A stretch of DNA of 64,000 nucleotides from Undibacterium sp. KW1 (GCF_009937955.1 NZ_AP018439.1:2170001-2234000); one strand, 5' to 3'. Positions 30,699 through 39,311 are shown, counted from the first letter of the stretch. The notes: generated by a model not told the origin, from the sequence alone. Numbers and translations: made by a program.

Positions 30699-31465
30699 AT
30701 ATCCATCAACAAAGCCAGTTGATAGAACTGGGCATCAATATCGACCACGTTGCCACCCTGCGTAATGCGCGCGGTACGACTTATCCAGATCCCTTGCAAG
30801 CCGCCTTGCTGGCAGAAGAGGCAGGCGCAGATTGCATCACCCTGCATCTGCGTGAAGACCGCCGCCACATCCGCGATGCAGACGTAGAACAATTGCGCCC
30901 GCGCATCTTGACGCGCATGAACCTGGAAACTGCCGTCAATAATGAAATGCTGGACCTGGCTTGCCGCATTCTGCCGCAAGACGTTTGCCTGGTGCCGGAA
31001 CGCCGTGAAGAAGTCACAACTGAAGGTGGCCTTGATGTTGCCCGTGATTTTGCCAAAGTGCAGGCCGCAGTCCGGCAATTGCAGGCGGCAGGTATACGCG
31101 TGTCATTATTCATCAATGCGGATGAACAGCAGATACAGGCCAGCTCAGAAGCTGGCGCAAGCGTCATAGAAATTCACACAGGTCGCTATGCTGATGCGGC
31201 TGATCCAGCGTTGCAGGTGAAAGAACTGGCGCGCATATCACAAGCCGCTATCGCTGGCATACGCCATGGTTTGAAAGTGAATGCCGGACATGGATTGCAC
31301 ATGACTAATACTGCCGCAATCGCTGCCATCCCTGAAATTTCAGAATTAAATATAGGCCATGCCATCGTCGCCCAAGCCCTGTTCGTAGGCTGGCAAAAAT
31401 CCATCAGCGATATGAAGGCCTTGATGGTCAAAGCCCGCCTGGCAAGCTTGCATAAAGTGGCCTGA
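30695..31465 (+). CDS. pdxJ: Pyridoxine 5'-phosphate synthase
   Basis: A 256-residue TIM-barrel enzyme that joins 1-deoxyxylulose 5-phosphate and 3-amino-2-oxopropyl phosphate in vitamin B6 synthesis. [41 protein letters not shown] and [13 protein letters not shown] are the family signatures. Translationally coupled to recO (ATGA) and one base before acpS. Confidence 0.97.
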   Translation: MNIHQQSQLIELGINIDHVATLRNARGTTYPDPLQAALLAEEAGADCITLHLREDRRHIRDADVEQLRPRILTRMNLETAVNNEMLDLACRILPQDVCLVPERREEVTTEGGLDVARDFAKVQAAVRQLQAAGIRVSLFINADEQQIQASSEAGASVIEIHTGRYADAADPALQVKELARISQAAIAGIRHGLKVNAGHGLHMTNTAAIAAIPEISELNIGHAIVAQALFVGWQKSISDMKALMVKARLASLHKVA

Positions 31466-31466
31466 G

Positions 31467-31868
31467 ATGATTTACGGCATAGGCACCGACATCGTACAAA
31501 TCTCACGCATGCAAGAAGCCATTACGCGTAACGGTGATCGCTTTGCTGAAAAAATCCTGGGGCCAGAAGAGCTGGTGATTTATCGCGAACGTAAAGCTCT
31601 GGTTGAAGCACGCGGCCTGCGTTATCTGGCCACCCGGTTTGCCGCAAAAGAAGCTTTCTCCAAAGCCGTTGGCATGGGCATGCGTGACCCCATGAACTGG
31701 CATGCCATGCAAACACTGAATAACGACCAGGGCCAGCCCGTCGTGCAGGCAAATGGCAATATGTTGCAATGGATGCAGGAGCGCAGCCTGAAGGCGAGTA
31801 TCTCCGTCAGCGATGAAACTGATTATGCCATCGCCTTCGTCATCATCGAACTGAACAATCCCTGCTAA
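31467..31868 (+). CDS. acpS: Holo-[acyl-carrier-protein] synthase
   Basis: A 133-residue phosphopantetheinyl transferase that activates ACP. Metal ligands sit in [11 protein letters not shown] and [10 protein letters not shown]. The ATG follows the pdxJ stop by one base; typical pdxJ-acpS pair. Confidence 0.97.
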   Translation: MIYGIGTDIVQISRMQEAITRNGDRFAEKILGPEELVIYRERKALVEARGLRYLATRFAAKEAFSKAVGMGMRDPMNWHAMQTLNNDQGQPVVQANGNMLQWMQERSLKASISVSDETDYAIAFVIIELNNPC

Positions 31869-31913
31869 AGTAGCGGCTTCTACCTCCTACCAGCGCCGCA
31901 GATTGATTGCATC

Positions 31914-33790
31914 ATGACCGAACCAAATATCTCAGAAGCACGCCAGCAGGTGCTCGATCTGGTTGCCAAATTACCCAACCTACCGGGTGTATATCGCTAT
32001 TTCGATAGCAATGACCAGGTGCTGTACGTCGGCAAGGCGCGTGATTTAAAAAAACGTGTTTCCAGCTATTTTCTCAAAAACTCTCCCCCGCGCATTGCGA
32101 TGATGGTAGAGAAAATCGCCAGGCTCGAAACTACGGTCACCCGTAGCGAAGCTGAGGCACTGATCCTTGAAAACAATCTCATCAAGGCTTTAAAGCCGCG
32201 CTATAACATCCTGTTTCGTGATGATAAGTCTTATCCATACCTGAAAATCACCACAGAAAAAACGCCACGCATGATGTATTACCGTGGTGCGATCGATAAG
32301 AAACACCAATACTTCGGGCCGTTTCCGTCCAGTTGGGCTGTCAAGGAGTCGATGCAGATTTTGCAGAAAGTCTTTTTGCTGCGCAGTTGCGAAGACAGTG
32401 TATTCGCCAACCGTACCCGCCCATGTCTGCTGCACCAGATCGGCCGTTGCAGTGCGCCTTGCGTCAAGATTATTACGCCAGAAGACTACCAGCAAGACGT
32501 CAATAATGCCGCTGACTTTTTGCGTGGCCGCCAGTTGGAAGTCATGCAGACTCTGGAAAAAAAGATGCTGGATTTTTCCATGGAACTCAAATTCGAGCAG
32601 GCCGCCGCAGTGCGCAATCAAATGCAGGCCCTTTCTAAAGTCTTGCATCAGCAAAGCATGGAAACCGCAGGCGATGTTGATATCGATATTCTCGCTGTGG
32701 TAGTGGAGGGTGGTCGTGCCTGCGTCAACCTGGCCATGGTCAGGGGCGGGCGGCATCTGGGTGACCGGGCTTATTTCCCCACGCATGTCGATGATGCCCT
32801 CAGCGTCGCAGAAAATGAAATCGAGGTTGAGGTCATCTCGGCCTTTCTGGCACAACATTATGTTGATCAATTCATCCCAGCGACACTCGTCATGAATGTG
32901 GAACTCGATGCACCTGATTTGATACTGGCACTGGCCGAGCAATGCGGTCATCGTATTCACTTGTCATTTCAGCCGCAAGAGCAACGCCGTGCCTGGCTGG
33001 ACATGGCCGTCAAGGGGGCCAGACTGGCGCTGGCGCGTATGCTGTCAGAGCAGGGCTCGCAGCAGGCCCGCACGCGCGCCCTGGCAAGCGTGCTGGAGCT
33101 CGATGTAGAAAACCTTGAAGAATTGCGCGTGGAGTGTTTTGATATCAGCCACACCCAGGGCGAAGCCACCCAGGCATCCTGCGTGGTGTTCCACCACCAT
33201 GCCATGCAAAACAGTGAATACCGCCGCTTCAATATCAAGGATATTACTGGGGCGACGATTACGCTGCCATGCGCCAGGTGCTGTTCCGCCGCTATGAAAA
33301 AGTCGCTAGTGGTGACGCCAGCGGTGAAGAGACTAATGCGCGCCGCATGCCAGACATCGTCCTGATTGACGGTGGCAAAGGTCAGGTGGAAATTGCACGC
33401 CAAGTTTTTGTTGAGCTTGGCCTTGATATCAGCCTCATCGTCGGCGTCGCCAAAGGCGAGGGCCGCAAGGTCGGCCTTGAGACCCTGGTGTTCGTTGATG
33501 GCCGTGCAGAAAAGGAGCTGGGTAAAGAATCTGCTGCCCTCATGCTGATCGCCCAGATCCGCGACGAGGCGCACCGCTTTGCCATCACAGGCATGCGTGC
33601 CAAGCGCGACAAGGCCAGACAGACCTCGCAACTGGAAGAGATAGAGGGCATAGGCCCCAAGCGCCGCCAGCGCCTGCTGGTACGTTTTGGAGGTTTAAAG
33701 GGGGTCAGCGATGCCAGCGTCGCCGATTTGGCCAGTGTCGAAGGTATTTCCCGCCAATTGGCAGAAGAAATTTACAAGCGGCTGCGATAG
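31914..33790 (+). pseudogene. uvrC: Excinuclease ABC subunit C, frame interrupted by a one-base G loss
   Basis: UvrC makes both incisions in nucleotide excision repair. The first frame (to 33365) contains the GIY-YIG nuclease ([21 protein letters not shown]), the UvrB-interacting UVR motif (about 200-235) and the start of the RNase H-like domain, ending in [11 protein letters not shown] then out-of-frame sequence. The second frame carries the correct continuation ([24 protein letters not shown], and the C-terminal HhH motif [14 protein letters not shown]). Adding one G to the GGGG at 33249-33252 yields ITGGDDYAAM, the family sequence, and a 625-residue protein. Same kind of lesion as in rnc 5 kb upstream. 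Confidence 0.92.
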
Positions 33791-33867
33791 GGAAATATAA
33801 TTGCGTCAGATGCTGGCATTGTAGTCAGCGAGCCTGATGCATAAACCGAATAAAAACCAAAAAAGAC

Positions 33868-34452
33868 ATGCCTTTCAATTTTCCTATCCTGCTGACCTGG
33901 CTACGTGTCGCGTTGATACCGCTGGTGGTTGGTGTTTTTTACCTGCCCGAAGTCTGGCTGACCCGGTTTGAGCAAGGCGTCGTTGCTACTGCGATTTTTA
34001 TAGTTGCGGCGGTAACCGACTGGTTTGACGGTTTCCTGGCAAGGCGGTGGAACCAGACTTCCTCATTTGGTGCCTTCCTTGACCCGGTGGCAGACAAACT
34101 GATGGTGGCAGGTGCATTGCTGGCACTGGTTCAGCTGGATCGCGTCAATACTGTTTTCGCTTTCATTATCATAGGCCGTGAAATCACTATCTCTGCGCTG
34201 CGTGAATGGATGGCGCTGATTGGCGCCTCCAAGTCAGTCGCAGTCAGCTCTCTTGGCAAAATCAAGACAGCGGCACAAATGACCGCGATACCTATGCTGT
34301 TATTTAACGATGTCTTGTTCGGAGTAATCGATACCAGCTTCTTTGGCTCATGGTTATTGATTATTGCCGCCATCCTCACAGTCTGGTCTATGTTCTATTA
34401 TCTGCGCAAGGCATGGCCTTTAATCAAGGAAACTACCGACAAAATGGGATAA
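33868..34452 (+). CDS. pgsA: CDP-diacylglycerol-glycerol-3-phosphate 3-phosphatidyltransferase
   Basis: A 194-residue inner-membrane enzyme making phosphatidylglycerophosphate. The CDP-alcohol phosphotransferase motif DG-AR-G-D-D is visible as TDWFDGFLARRWNQTSSFGAFLDPVADK. Four to five hydrophobic segments. Follows uvrC, as in many proteobacteria, and precedes the tRNA-Gly cluster. Confidence 0.95.
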   Translation: MPFNFPILLTWLRVALIPLVVGVFYLPEVWLTRFEQGVVATAIFIVAAVTDWFDGFLARRWNQTSSFGAFLDPVADKLMVAGALLALVQLDRVNTVFAFIIIGREITISALREWMALIGASKSVAVSSLGKIKTAAQMTAIPMLLFNDVLFGVIDTSFFGSWLLIIAAILTVWSMFYYLRKAWPLIKETTDKMG

Positions 34453-34500
34453 GCATGGAATGATCGTTGAATAAGCGCGCAGTGATCTTGGAATGGGTGG

Positions 34501-34528
34501 TTGACAGAATGGCTGGATGATATATAAT
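34501..34528 (+). promoter_or_regulatory. Promoter of the tRNA-Gly cluster
   Basis: Perfect sigma-70 hexamers TTGACA (34501-34506) and TATAAT (34523-34528) with a 16-bp spacer; the start point would be about 10 bases before the first tRNA. Confidence 0.85.
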
Positions 34529-34543
34529 TCTGGTCTTCGCGAT

Positions 34544-34619
34544 GCGGGAGTAGCTCAGTTGGTAGAGCGCAACCTTGCCAAGGTTGAGGTCGAGAGTTCG
34601 AGACTCTTCTCCCGCTCCA
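34544..34619 (+). tRNA. tRNA-Gly(GCC), copy 1
   Basis: A 76-base cloverleaf with encoded CCA; acceptor arms GCGGGAG/CTCCCGC, anticodon GCC in CTTGCCAAG, T-loop TTCGAGA. Copies 1-3 are identical. Confidence 0.97.
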
Positions 34620-34670
34620 AAGTTTTTGGAATGGCAGCGAAAAGCAGTAAAGTAGCACGGTAGTAAAAAT

Positions 34671-34746
34671 GCGGGAGTAGCTCAGTTGGTAGAGCGCAAC
34701 CTTGCCAAGGTTGAGGTCGAGAGTTCGAGACTCTTCTCCCGCTCCA
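34671..34746 (+). tRNA. tRNA-Gly(GCC), copy 2
   Basis: Identical to copy 1, 51 bases downstream; includes CCA. Confidence 0.97.
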
Positions 34747-34782
34747 AAATGGCGTAGTACCTGAAGTATCAGCAGTACATCT

Positions 34783-34858
34783 GCGGGAGTAGCTCAGTTG
34801 GTAGAGCGCAACCTTGCCAAGGTTGAGGTCGAGAGTTCGAGACTCTTCTCCCGCTCCA
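34783..34858 (+). tRNA. tRNA-Gly(GCC), copy 3
   Basis: Identical to copies 1 and 2, 36 bases downstream of copy 2; includes CCA. The exact triplication suggests recent duplication or gene conversion. Confidence 0.97.
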
Positions 34859-34865
34859 GATTCTG

Positions 34866-34890
34866 AAGGGAAGCAAAGCTTCCCTTTTTT
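34866..34890 (+). terminator. Terminator of the tRNA-Gly cluster
   Basis: AAGGGAAGC/GCTTCCCTT stem around AAA, then Ts, directly after the third tRNA. Confidence 0.85.
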
Positions 34891-34967
34891 GTTCAAGTTG
34901 CACCGCATTTCAGCAATCATCAAGCGTGATAAAATCACATTAGACGATCAGCAGAGATAGCACCCCT

Positions 34968-35041
34968 GGCGGGGTAGCAAAGTGGTTATGCAGCGGCCTG
35001 CAAAGCCGTAGACGCCGGTTCGATCCCGACCCCCGCCTCCA
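34968..35041 (+). tRNA. tRNA-Cys(GCA)
   Basis: A 74-base cloverleaf with CCA; acceptor arms GGCGGGG/CCCCGCC, anticodon GCA in CTGCAAA, T-loop TTCGATC. Confidence 0.96.
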
Positions 35042-35046
35042 AATAC

Positions 35047-35074
35047 AAAAAGCGCTTTTAGAGCGCTTTTTTTT
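35047..35074 (+). terminator. Terminator after tRNA-Cys
   Basis: Stem AAAAGCGC(T)/(A)GCGCTTTT with a short loop and a T8 tract. Confidence 0.85.
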
Positions 35075-35118
35075 CCAGAACCCGACTTAGCGTTTCGCTA
35101 AGCAGGTTGTAGTAGTGG

Positions 35119-35211
35119 GCCCGAGTGGTGAAACTGGTAGACACATCGGACTTAAAATCCGCCGCTTCGTTAATAGCGGGCGTGCCGGTTCGATTCCGGC
35201 CTCGGGCACCA
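35119..35211 (+). tRNA. tRNA-Leu(UAA), integration target
   Basis: A 93-base class II tRNA with encoded CCA; acceptor arms GCCCGAG/CTCGGGC, anticodon TAA in CTTAAAA, long variable arm (CCGCTTCGTTAATAGCGG region). Its last ~19 bases plus the following 9 recur exactly at 49005-49032, marking it as the attachment site of an integrative element; the gene itself is intact. Confidence 0.96.
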
Positions 35212-35220
35212 CGTACTTAC
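35193..35220. other. attL: 28-bp core in the 3' end of tRNA-Leu
   Basis: Exact match to 49005-49032, covering the T-arm/acceptor 3' end, CCA and 9 downstream bases (CGTACTTAC). After the exact core, about 110 bases on both sides remain recognisably similar, including a shared terminator hairpin. Confidence 0.88.
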
Positions 35221-35235
35221 ATCACATATCATCAT

Positions 35236-35279
35236 AAAACCCGCAAAGCCAATGAAATCAAGGCTCTGCGGGGTTTTTT
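35236..35279 (+). terminator. Terminator of tRNA-Leu (attL copy)
   Basis: CCCGCAAAGCC pairs imperfectly with GGCTCTGCGGGG, then T6. A near copy lies at the other attachment site (49048-49089). Confidence 0.7.
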
Positions 35280-35334
35280 GTTGGTTTCGCAAATGCGCAA
35301 ATTGCCGCTTTAAACCACTATTTTCTGTTTCCAA

Positions 35335-35365
35335 CTCCCCACAATTCCCCCACAAACTCCCCACG
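35335..35365. repeat. Three CCCCAC repeats near attL, candidate integrase arm-type sites
   Basis: CTCCCCAC (35335-35342), TTCCCCCAC (about 35345-35353) and CTCCCCAC (35357-35364) spaced about one helical turn apart between the att core and the integrase gene, where arm-type binding sites of tRNA-integrating tyrosine recombinases usually lie. Functional role is inferred. Confidence 0.4.
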
Positions 35366-35408
35366 ACAGTTTACTATTCGCCAATTCATTTTAATTGCGG
35401 GTGTTATT

Positions 35409-35990
35409 TTGGCATCGTTTACGAAAATGGCGAATGGCTGGCGGGCGCAGATCAATATCAAGGGCCATCGTGAGTCATTGGTGCGCCCGACAAAGGCGCA
35501 GGCCGTGGCCTGGGCTACTGAGCGTGAATCTGCAATACGCAATCACGTCGATACCGGCATTCTCAAAGGAAAAACTTTTGAAGATGCCTGTCGCCGTTAC
35601 GAGCTGGAGGTATCAAAGCACAAACGGGGGTATCGATGGGAGGCGCTGCGCCTTAATGCCCTGGTCGAATTTGTGATGGATGGTAAGCGGCTGGGCGACA
35701 TCGAGCTGGTAGATATGTCATCTGATCTGATTGGCCGGTGGCGTGACCTACGCATGAAAGGCACGGAAGAAACAAAAGGTGTTTCAGGCTCGACAATTAA
35801 CAGAATTTTAAATCTGTGGTCCCACGTCCTTAGCACTGCTGCAACAGAATGGAAGTGGATATCGCACAGTCCGACCAAGGACGTGCGCAGGCCGAAAGAA
35901 TCCCCGCATCGGGATCGTAGGCCAACACAGGACGAAATCGACAGGATCAAGCTATATTGCGGGTTTAATGATGAGCCTAGCGTAAACCAA
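35409..35990 (+). pseudogene. Tyrosine integrase, N-terminal fragment
   Basis: About 194 codons from a TTG start (MASFTKMANGWRAQINIKGH; an ATG lies at 35427). It contains the arm-binding N-terminus and the SAM-like core-binding domain and ends at the inter-domain linker (RRPTQDEIDRIKLYCGFNDE). From 35991 the frame runs into an unrelated protein. The catalytic half lies on the other strand at 36547-36990, cut at the matching position. Location directly after attL is the normal place for the element's integrase. No catalytic residues are present here, so this piece alone is inactive. Confidence 0.85.
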
Positions 35991-36281
35991 TACTGCCTGG
36001 ATGAAATCGGTGACGAAGACGACCAATTTAACACCGTGCTTGCAATGGCGAGGGCCGAAGGCATCGACCCCGACCAGGTACGTGCCGAACTGGAGACACC
36101 CGTCGAGCCTGAACCAGCACCAGAGCCAGTGCAAAAACCTGCGAAGCGTGGTCGCAAGCCAAAAACTGAGAAGCCAGCCGACGCAGCCCTGCCGGAAAAA
36201 ACCGAGACAGAAAAAGAGGCAGAAGCAGTATTACAAAAAATTGCCCCCTGGCCATACCCAACATCTAAAGGTGCAGCATGA
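35988..36281 (+). pseudogene. ParB-like protein, C-terminal fragment (fused in frame to the integrase fragment)
   Basis: About 97 codons in frame with the integrase N-terminus: an acidic segment with LAMARAEGIDPDQVRAELE followed by a Pro/Glu/Lys-rich linker (contains KPAKRGRKPKTEK) and a short tail. It reads as the continuation of the minus-strand fragment at 36988-37228; joining the two at the inversion breakpoint gives LGESLIQYCLDEIGDED. The ParB-like call is from memory of island ParB C-termini and is tentative. It overlaps the next gene by 4 bases (ATGA). Confidence 0.55.
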
Positions 36282-36550
36282 GCGACACAGACATCATCCA
36301 GAAAATCGCTGCCGCTGTTGTGGCACAGATAAAGCCAGCAATACCGCTATCGATTGACCTGTGGGATATTTCAACAATCGCACAGTTTCTGAAGCGCAAT
36401 GAATCGGTGGTAAGAGAAAGGATCGCTTGTAAACCTGACTTTCCACCAGCAATACGCCTGCCGACTGAAACAGGCAAACGTGGCCACCCGCTATACAAGG
36501 CCAAGGATGTCATCCAGTGGGCAGAGAAATACACGGAGCGCCGCGCTTAA
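36278..36550 (+). CDS. Small helix-turn-helix protein (AlpA/excisionase-like)
   Basis: A 90-residue protein; a central MerR/AlpA-like helix-turn-helix region with DISTIAQFLKRNESVVRERIACKPDFPPAIR, the 'fixed residue, then proline' pattern typical of AlpA/excisionase proteins. It starts within the upstream frame (ATGA) and its stop overlaps the stop of the integrase C-terminal fragment on the opposite strand. Before the inversion it would have been convergent with the integrase. Likely regulator of excision or gene expression; not proven. Confidence 0.65.
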   Translation: MSDTDIIQKIAAAVVAQIKPAIPLSIDLWDISTIAQFLKRNESVVRERIACKPDFPPAIRLPTETGKRGHPLYKAKDVIQWAEKYTERRA

Positions 36551-36990
36551 TCCAGTCTCGATGCCATCTCTGCTGCAGACTCGTTGTAATAGACCTGCAG
36601 CATTCTCAAGTCCCTATGTCCCACCATACGCGCCAGGTCAAGAACATTAAGCTTCTTGGCCAGGCGCGTAATCGCTTCATGGCGCGAATCATGAAACGTC
36701 AAATCCTCAATTAAACAGGCTTTAGTGGCCTTCCTGAACAAAGTGCTTAGACTATCTGCCGACAGCATAAATAAATTGTCCTCGGCCCTTTCCGGCTTTG
36801 GTAGGTAGCTTAAAAGCTTCAGCGCTTGCTTTGACAAAGGGACGTCGCGCTTCATTCCATTTTTTGTTTTTGGCAAGTGGGCCACGTTGCCGGTGATATG
36901 TGCTTCAAGTAGGCCGCAGATTTCCCCTTGGCGCATGGCCGTCTCGATTGCAAACAGATACGCCACCGCGACTGCCTGCGTCTTGCTTTG
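36547..36990 (-). pseudogene. Tyrosine integrase, C-terminal catalytic fragment
   Basis: About 146 codons with the full catalytic set of a tyrosine recombinase: Arg in AMRQGEICGL, beta-hairpin Lys in KTKNGMKRDVPL, HxxR in FHDSRHEA, His in GHRDLRML and the nucleophile Tyr in QVYYN. It begins SKTQAVAVAYLFAIETAM, exactly what should follow the N-terminal fragment at 35409-35990. In its present orientation it is fused in frame to a ParB-like fragment and lacks the DNA-binding half. Confidence 0.88.
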
Positions 36991-37228
36991 GATAAGTGAT
37001 TCACCAAGAACCAGATCGACGAGCAGGATTTGCACTTCTTCAATGGATGCCTGGTCAATGTATTGACACACGGTTTCGTCAGCGCCACCTTCAAACGGAT
37101 ATAGATCACCGAGTAGATCATCCGGCAGAGAAAAATCATTGCGGTAATCAGTGACCATTGCTTTGACAAATTCGCGCAATGACTGCAGGCTGAATCCGCC
37201 AAACCTGCGCTGGCGGAGCCGCTTGTAG
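36988..37228 (-). pseudogene. ParB-like protein, internal fragment
   Basis: Minus-strand reading SLREFVKAMVTDYRNDF ... LYPFEGGADETVCQYID ... VQILLVDLVLGESLIQ, now running into the integrase catalytic fragment. Its N-terminal part is lost at about 37229, where plus-strand terminase sequence begins; upstream codons to 37407 are merely antisense to that gene. Its C-terminal part is at 35988-36281 beyond the inversion. Confidence 0.5.
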
Positions 37229-38065
37229 AGTGCTATCCCGCCTGAAAATGGCGCTGAACCAGGCAAGTACAGTAGTGACCGGACACCATACGCTGAAGAA
37301 GTAATGCAGTGCCTGTCGCCTGAGCATCCGTGCCGTCGTGTCGTAGCTAAGGTGGCGTCCCAACTGATGAAAACGCAGGTTGCTTTGAACTGGATATGCG
37401 GAAGCATTCACCAGGCCCCCGGCAATATGCTGGTGTTGCTGCCATCTCTTAGCCTGGCCAAGCGTGTCAGTGGTCGTATCGATAAGACGATCAATGCCGT
37501 GCCGGTGGTCAACGAATGTGTGGCTGCACCAAGAAGCCGTGACAGCCGAAACACCATCGATACCAAAGAATTCAAGGGCGGCACTGATACAGCAAAGGAC
37601 TGGATATATAACCGCATCAAGTTTGATAGTGGACCAGGCGCCATTCATTTCAGCGAAGATTTATCCGCTGATTACTATGAGCAAATGACTGCCGAACGCA
37701 AGCTGACCAGGTATGTCAAAGGTTTCAAGCGGACAGAGTGGGTAAAAGCCAAAGCTGCCCGGAATGAAGCATGGGATTTGATGGTGTACAACCTGGCTGC
37801 AGCGCATTTTTTAGGCTTGCATCGCTGGCGCGAGGCAGATTGGGAGCGTAAGAAACTCCGGGTTGATCCGGATCAGCAAGACATTTTCGCACCTCCGGTT
37901 CCCAAAATTGCCACGGTCGAAGACCAGGAAGAACAGCAGCCGGTTAAACCCCAAGCAAGGCCGAGAGAAAACCCCAAAGTTTCGGCACCACGACCAACAC
38001 CTACACAGCAAAGTCCCGGCCAAGAGTCGGGATTTGTCGTTTACCACTCTACGGATTATGAATAA
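37229..38065 (+). pseudogene. Phage terminase large subunit (GpA type), truncated and internally deleted
   Basis: Open from 37229. It reads GAEPGKYSSDRTPYAEEVMQCLSP, the usual GpA N-terminal region, then MLVLLPSLSLAKRVSGRI and SRDSRNTIDTKEFKGGT, where it jumps (about 37583) to the C-terminal nuclease-side sequence DTAKDWIYNRI ... GPGAIHFSEDL ... KRTEWVKAKAARNEAWDLMVYNLAAAHFLG. The family is normally over 600 residues; here roughly 280 codons remain, so the Walker B/ATPase core and most of the nuclease are missing although the frame stays open. The last ~65 residues are a Pro/Gln-rich tail. Not functional for packaging. Confidence 0.8.
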
Positions 38066-38292
38066 TGGCTGATCTCGCAAAACTACAAGCTTACTTGTCC
38101 GGCGCAGAGGATGCGCTCAACAAACTGATGACCGGGACGCAAGTTGTCGAGTTTGACCGCTCAGGTACGAAGATTCGATACACACCGGCGCAAGTACCAG
38201 CGTTGCAAACGTATATCGCCCAGCTCAAGAGCCAGATTGCTGCGTTAGGTGGCGGTGGCAATTCACGTCGCGTTATCTATCAATACTTCTGA
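38065..38292 (+). CDS. gpW-like head-tail joining protein
   Basis: A 75-residue protein overlapping the terminase stop by one base (TAATG). The pattern LQAYLSGAEDALNKLMTGTQVVEFDRSGTKIRYTPAQVPALQTYIAQL is that of lambda gpW, which sits at the head-tail connector. It is followed, as in lambdoid phages, by the portal gene (fragment). Intact but orphaned in a decayed prophage. Confidence 0.75.
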   Translation: MADLAKLQAYLSGAEDALNKLMTGTQVVEFDRSGTKIRYTPAQVPALQTYIAQLKSQIAALGGGGNSRRVIYQYF

Positions 38293-38294
38293 TC

Positions 38295-38492
38295 ATGAAA
38301 AGACGACAAAAGAAACCGTACGTTCGTGCGGCGGATACTGCATTGCCCAGAGCGACAGCAGCTTTCCCCGCGCATGATGGCGCATCGCGCAGCAGTCAGC
38401 AGCTAGGATCATGGCAACCGTTCGCAGGATCTGCCGACACCGATACATTGCTGGATCTACCGTATCAAGGCCGGTTCCTTCGTTCTGGATGA
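38295..38492 (+). pseudogene. Phage portal protein, N-terminal fragment
   Basis: About 65 codons starting MKRRQKKPYVRAADT with SWQPFAGSADTDTL, resembling the start of lambda-type portal proteins, then a foreign junction and stop. Position after gpW supports the call. Confidence 0.55.
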
Positions 38493-38622
38493 TGGCAGCG
38501 TCAAATATCCAGGCGAAGAAATCGAACTGCCGGACGATGTTGCCCGCACCCATGCGGCCCTGTTAGAGGCCCCTGAGGATGAGCAAGTAGCATCAGAGTC
38601 CAACTATGACACCCATCAGTAA
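38455..38622 (+). pseudogene. Unidentified phage gene, C-terminal fragment
   Basis: In another frame: GSFVLDDGSVKYPGEEIELPDD then an acidic tail ending in a stop at 38622. No start. A scar between the portal and Dam fragments. Confidence 0.4.
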
Positions 38623-39003
38623 CCAGAGGAAAACATCTCTGCAGCGCACCTCCGCCTGGCTTCTGCTTTCATTGAAAACATGGACTGGCACAAGCTTATG
38701 CTGCGCTATGACAGACCACACACATTCTTTTACCTGGACCCGCCATATTGGGAAACGGAAGGCTACGGTGTGGATTTTGGGATCGAGCAATATGAGCTGA
38801 TGGCCGACACGCTCAAGAAGTTAAAAGGCAAGGCCATCATCAGCTTGAACGACCACCCGGATATCCGGCGAATCTTTGCAGGCTTCGAGATCGATACAGT
38901 GCCGATAAAGTACAGCGTCGGGGGTGGTGGCAAGACCGTGGACAGAATGGAGGTGATAATCTATTCATGGGACCGGGCAAGTGACCCGGTTGGGTTGTTC
39001 TAG
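38623..39003 (+). pseudogene. Phage-type DNA adenine methylase, C-terminal fragment
   Basis: Continuous reading NISAAHLRLASAFIENMDWH then FYLDPPYWETEGYGVDF: the DPPY catalytic motif and C-terminal region of Dam-type N6-adenine methyltransferases. The N-terminal half with the AdoMet-binding FxGxG motif is missing, so it should be inactive; an ATG at 38680 could still start 107 codons. Confidence 0.75.
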
Positions 39004-39010
39004 CAGAATG

Positions 39011-39042
39011 AAAAATGGGCCAGAATTTCTGGCCCATTTTTT
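39011..39042. terminator. Bidirectional terminator at the end of the prophage remnant
   Basis: AAAAATGGGCCAG/CTGGCCCATTTTT perfect 13-bp stem with AATTT loop; A and T tracts on both sides serve the Dam fragment and the convergent minus-strand gene. Confidence 0.9.
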
Positions 39043-39058
39043 AACAATACACTATCAA

Positions 39059-39274
39059 TTAATTTGCTACATGCGTCATTATTCCGACTATTTCATTTAT
39101 ATCAATATAGCTGTAGTACGTTGTATTTTTCAAAACGATCACTTCGTCTGAAACTATACCGTCTATCATTCCTATGACTTCCTTGCCGCTGCGAAGAATA
39201 ATAGTAACGTTTCTAGTATCTTCGTCTACTGCGCTATTTAATTTTTTTAAAAGTTTATGTATTTGGGCGTTCAT
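39059..39274 (-). CDS. Small Sm-like-patterned protein
   Basis: A 71-residue protein from ATG 39274. Pattern: helix (IHKLLKKLNSAVDED) then alternating strands NVTIILRSGKEVIGMIDGIVSDEVIVLKN and YSYIDINEIVGI, the strand-Gly-strand layout of Sm/Hfq-type or similar small beta-barrel folds. A second protein of the same pattern is at 53805-54038. No ribosome-binding site is evident. Function unknown; a nucleic-acid-binding role is only an idea. Confidence 0.5.
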   Translation of the reverse strand: MNAQIHKLLKKLNSAVDEDTRNVTIILRSGKEVIGMIDGIVSDEVIVLKNTTYYSYIDINEIVGIMTHVAN

Positions 39275-39311
39275 TTTTAGGCCGTATAAGTTTATCAGTG
39301 TTGATTTGATT

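Noticed and set aside
34544..34858. Three identical ~76-bp repeats with spacers, resembling a repeat array
   Set aside because: They are complete tRNA-Gly genes with acceptor stems, anticodon and CCA, not a CRISPR array. Unequal 51- and 36-base spacers also disagree with CRISPR.
34398..34938. Minus-strand open frames across the tRNA cluster
   Set aside because: They are antisense to the tRNAs and repeat the same peptide (SGRRVSNSRPQPWQ) for each copy; a known annotation artefact.
35409..36281. A single intact 290-residue integrase at attL
   Set aside because: After residue ~194 the sequence lacks all catalytic residues and is a Pro/Glu/Lys-rich unrelated tail; the true catalytic half is on the other strand.
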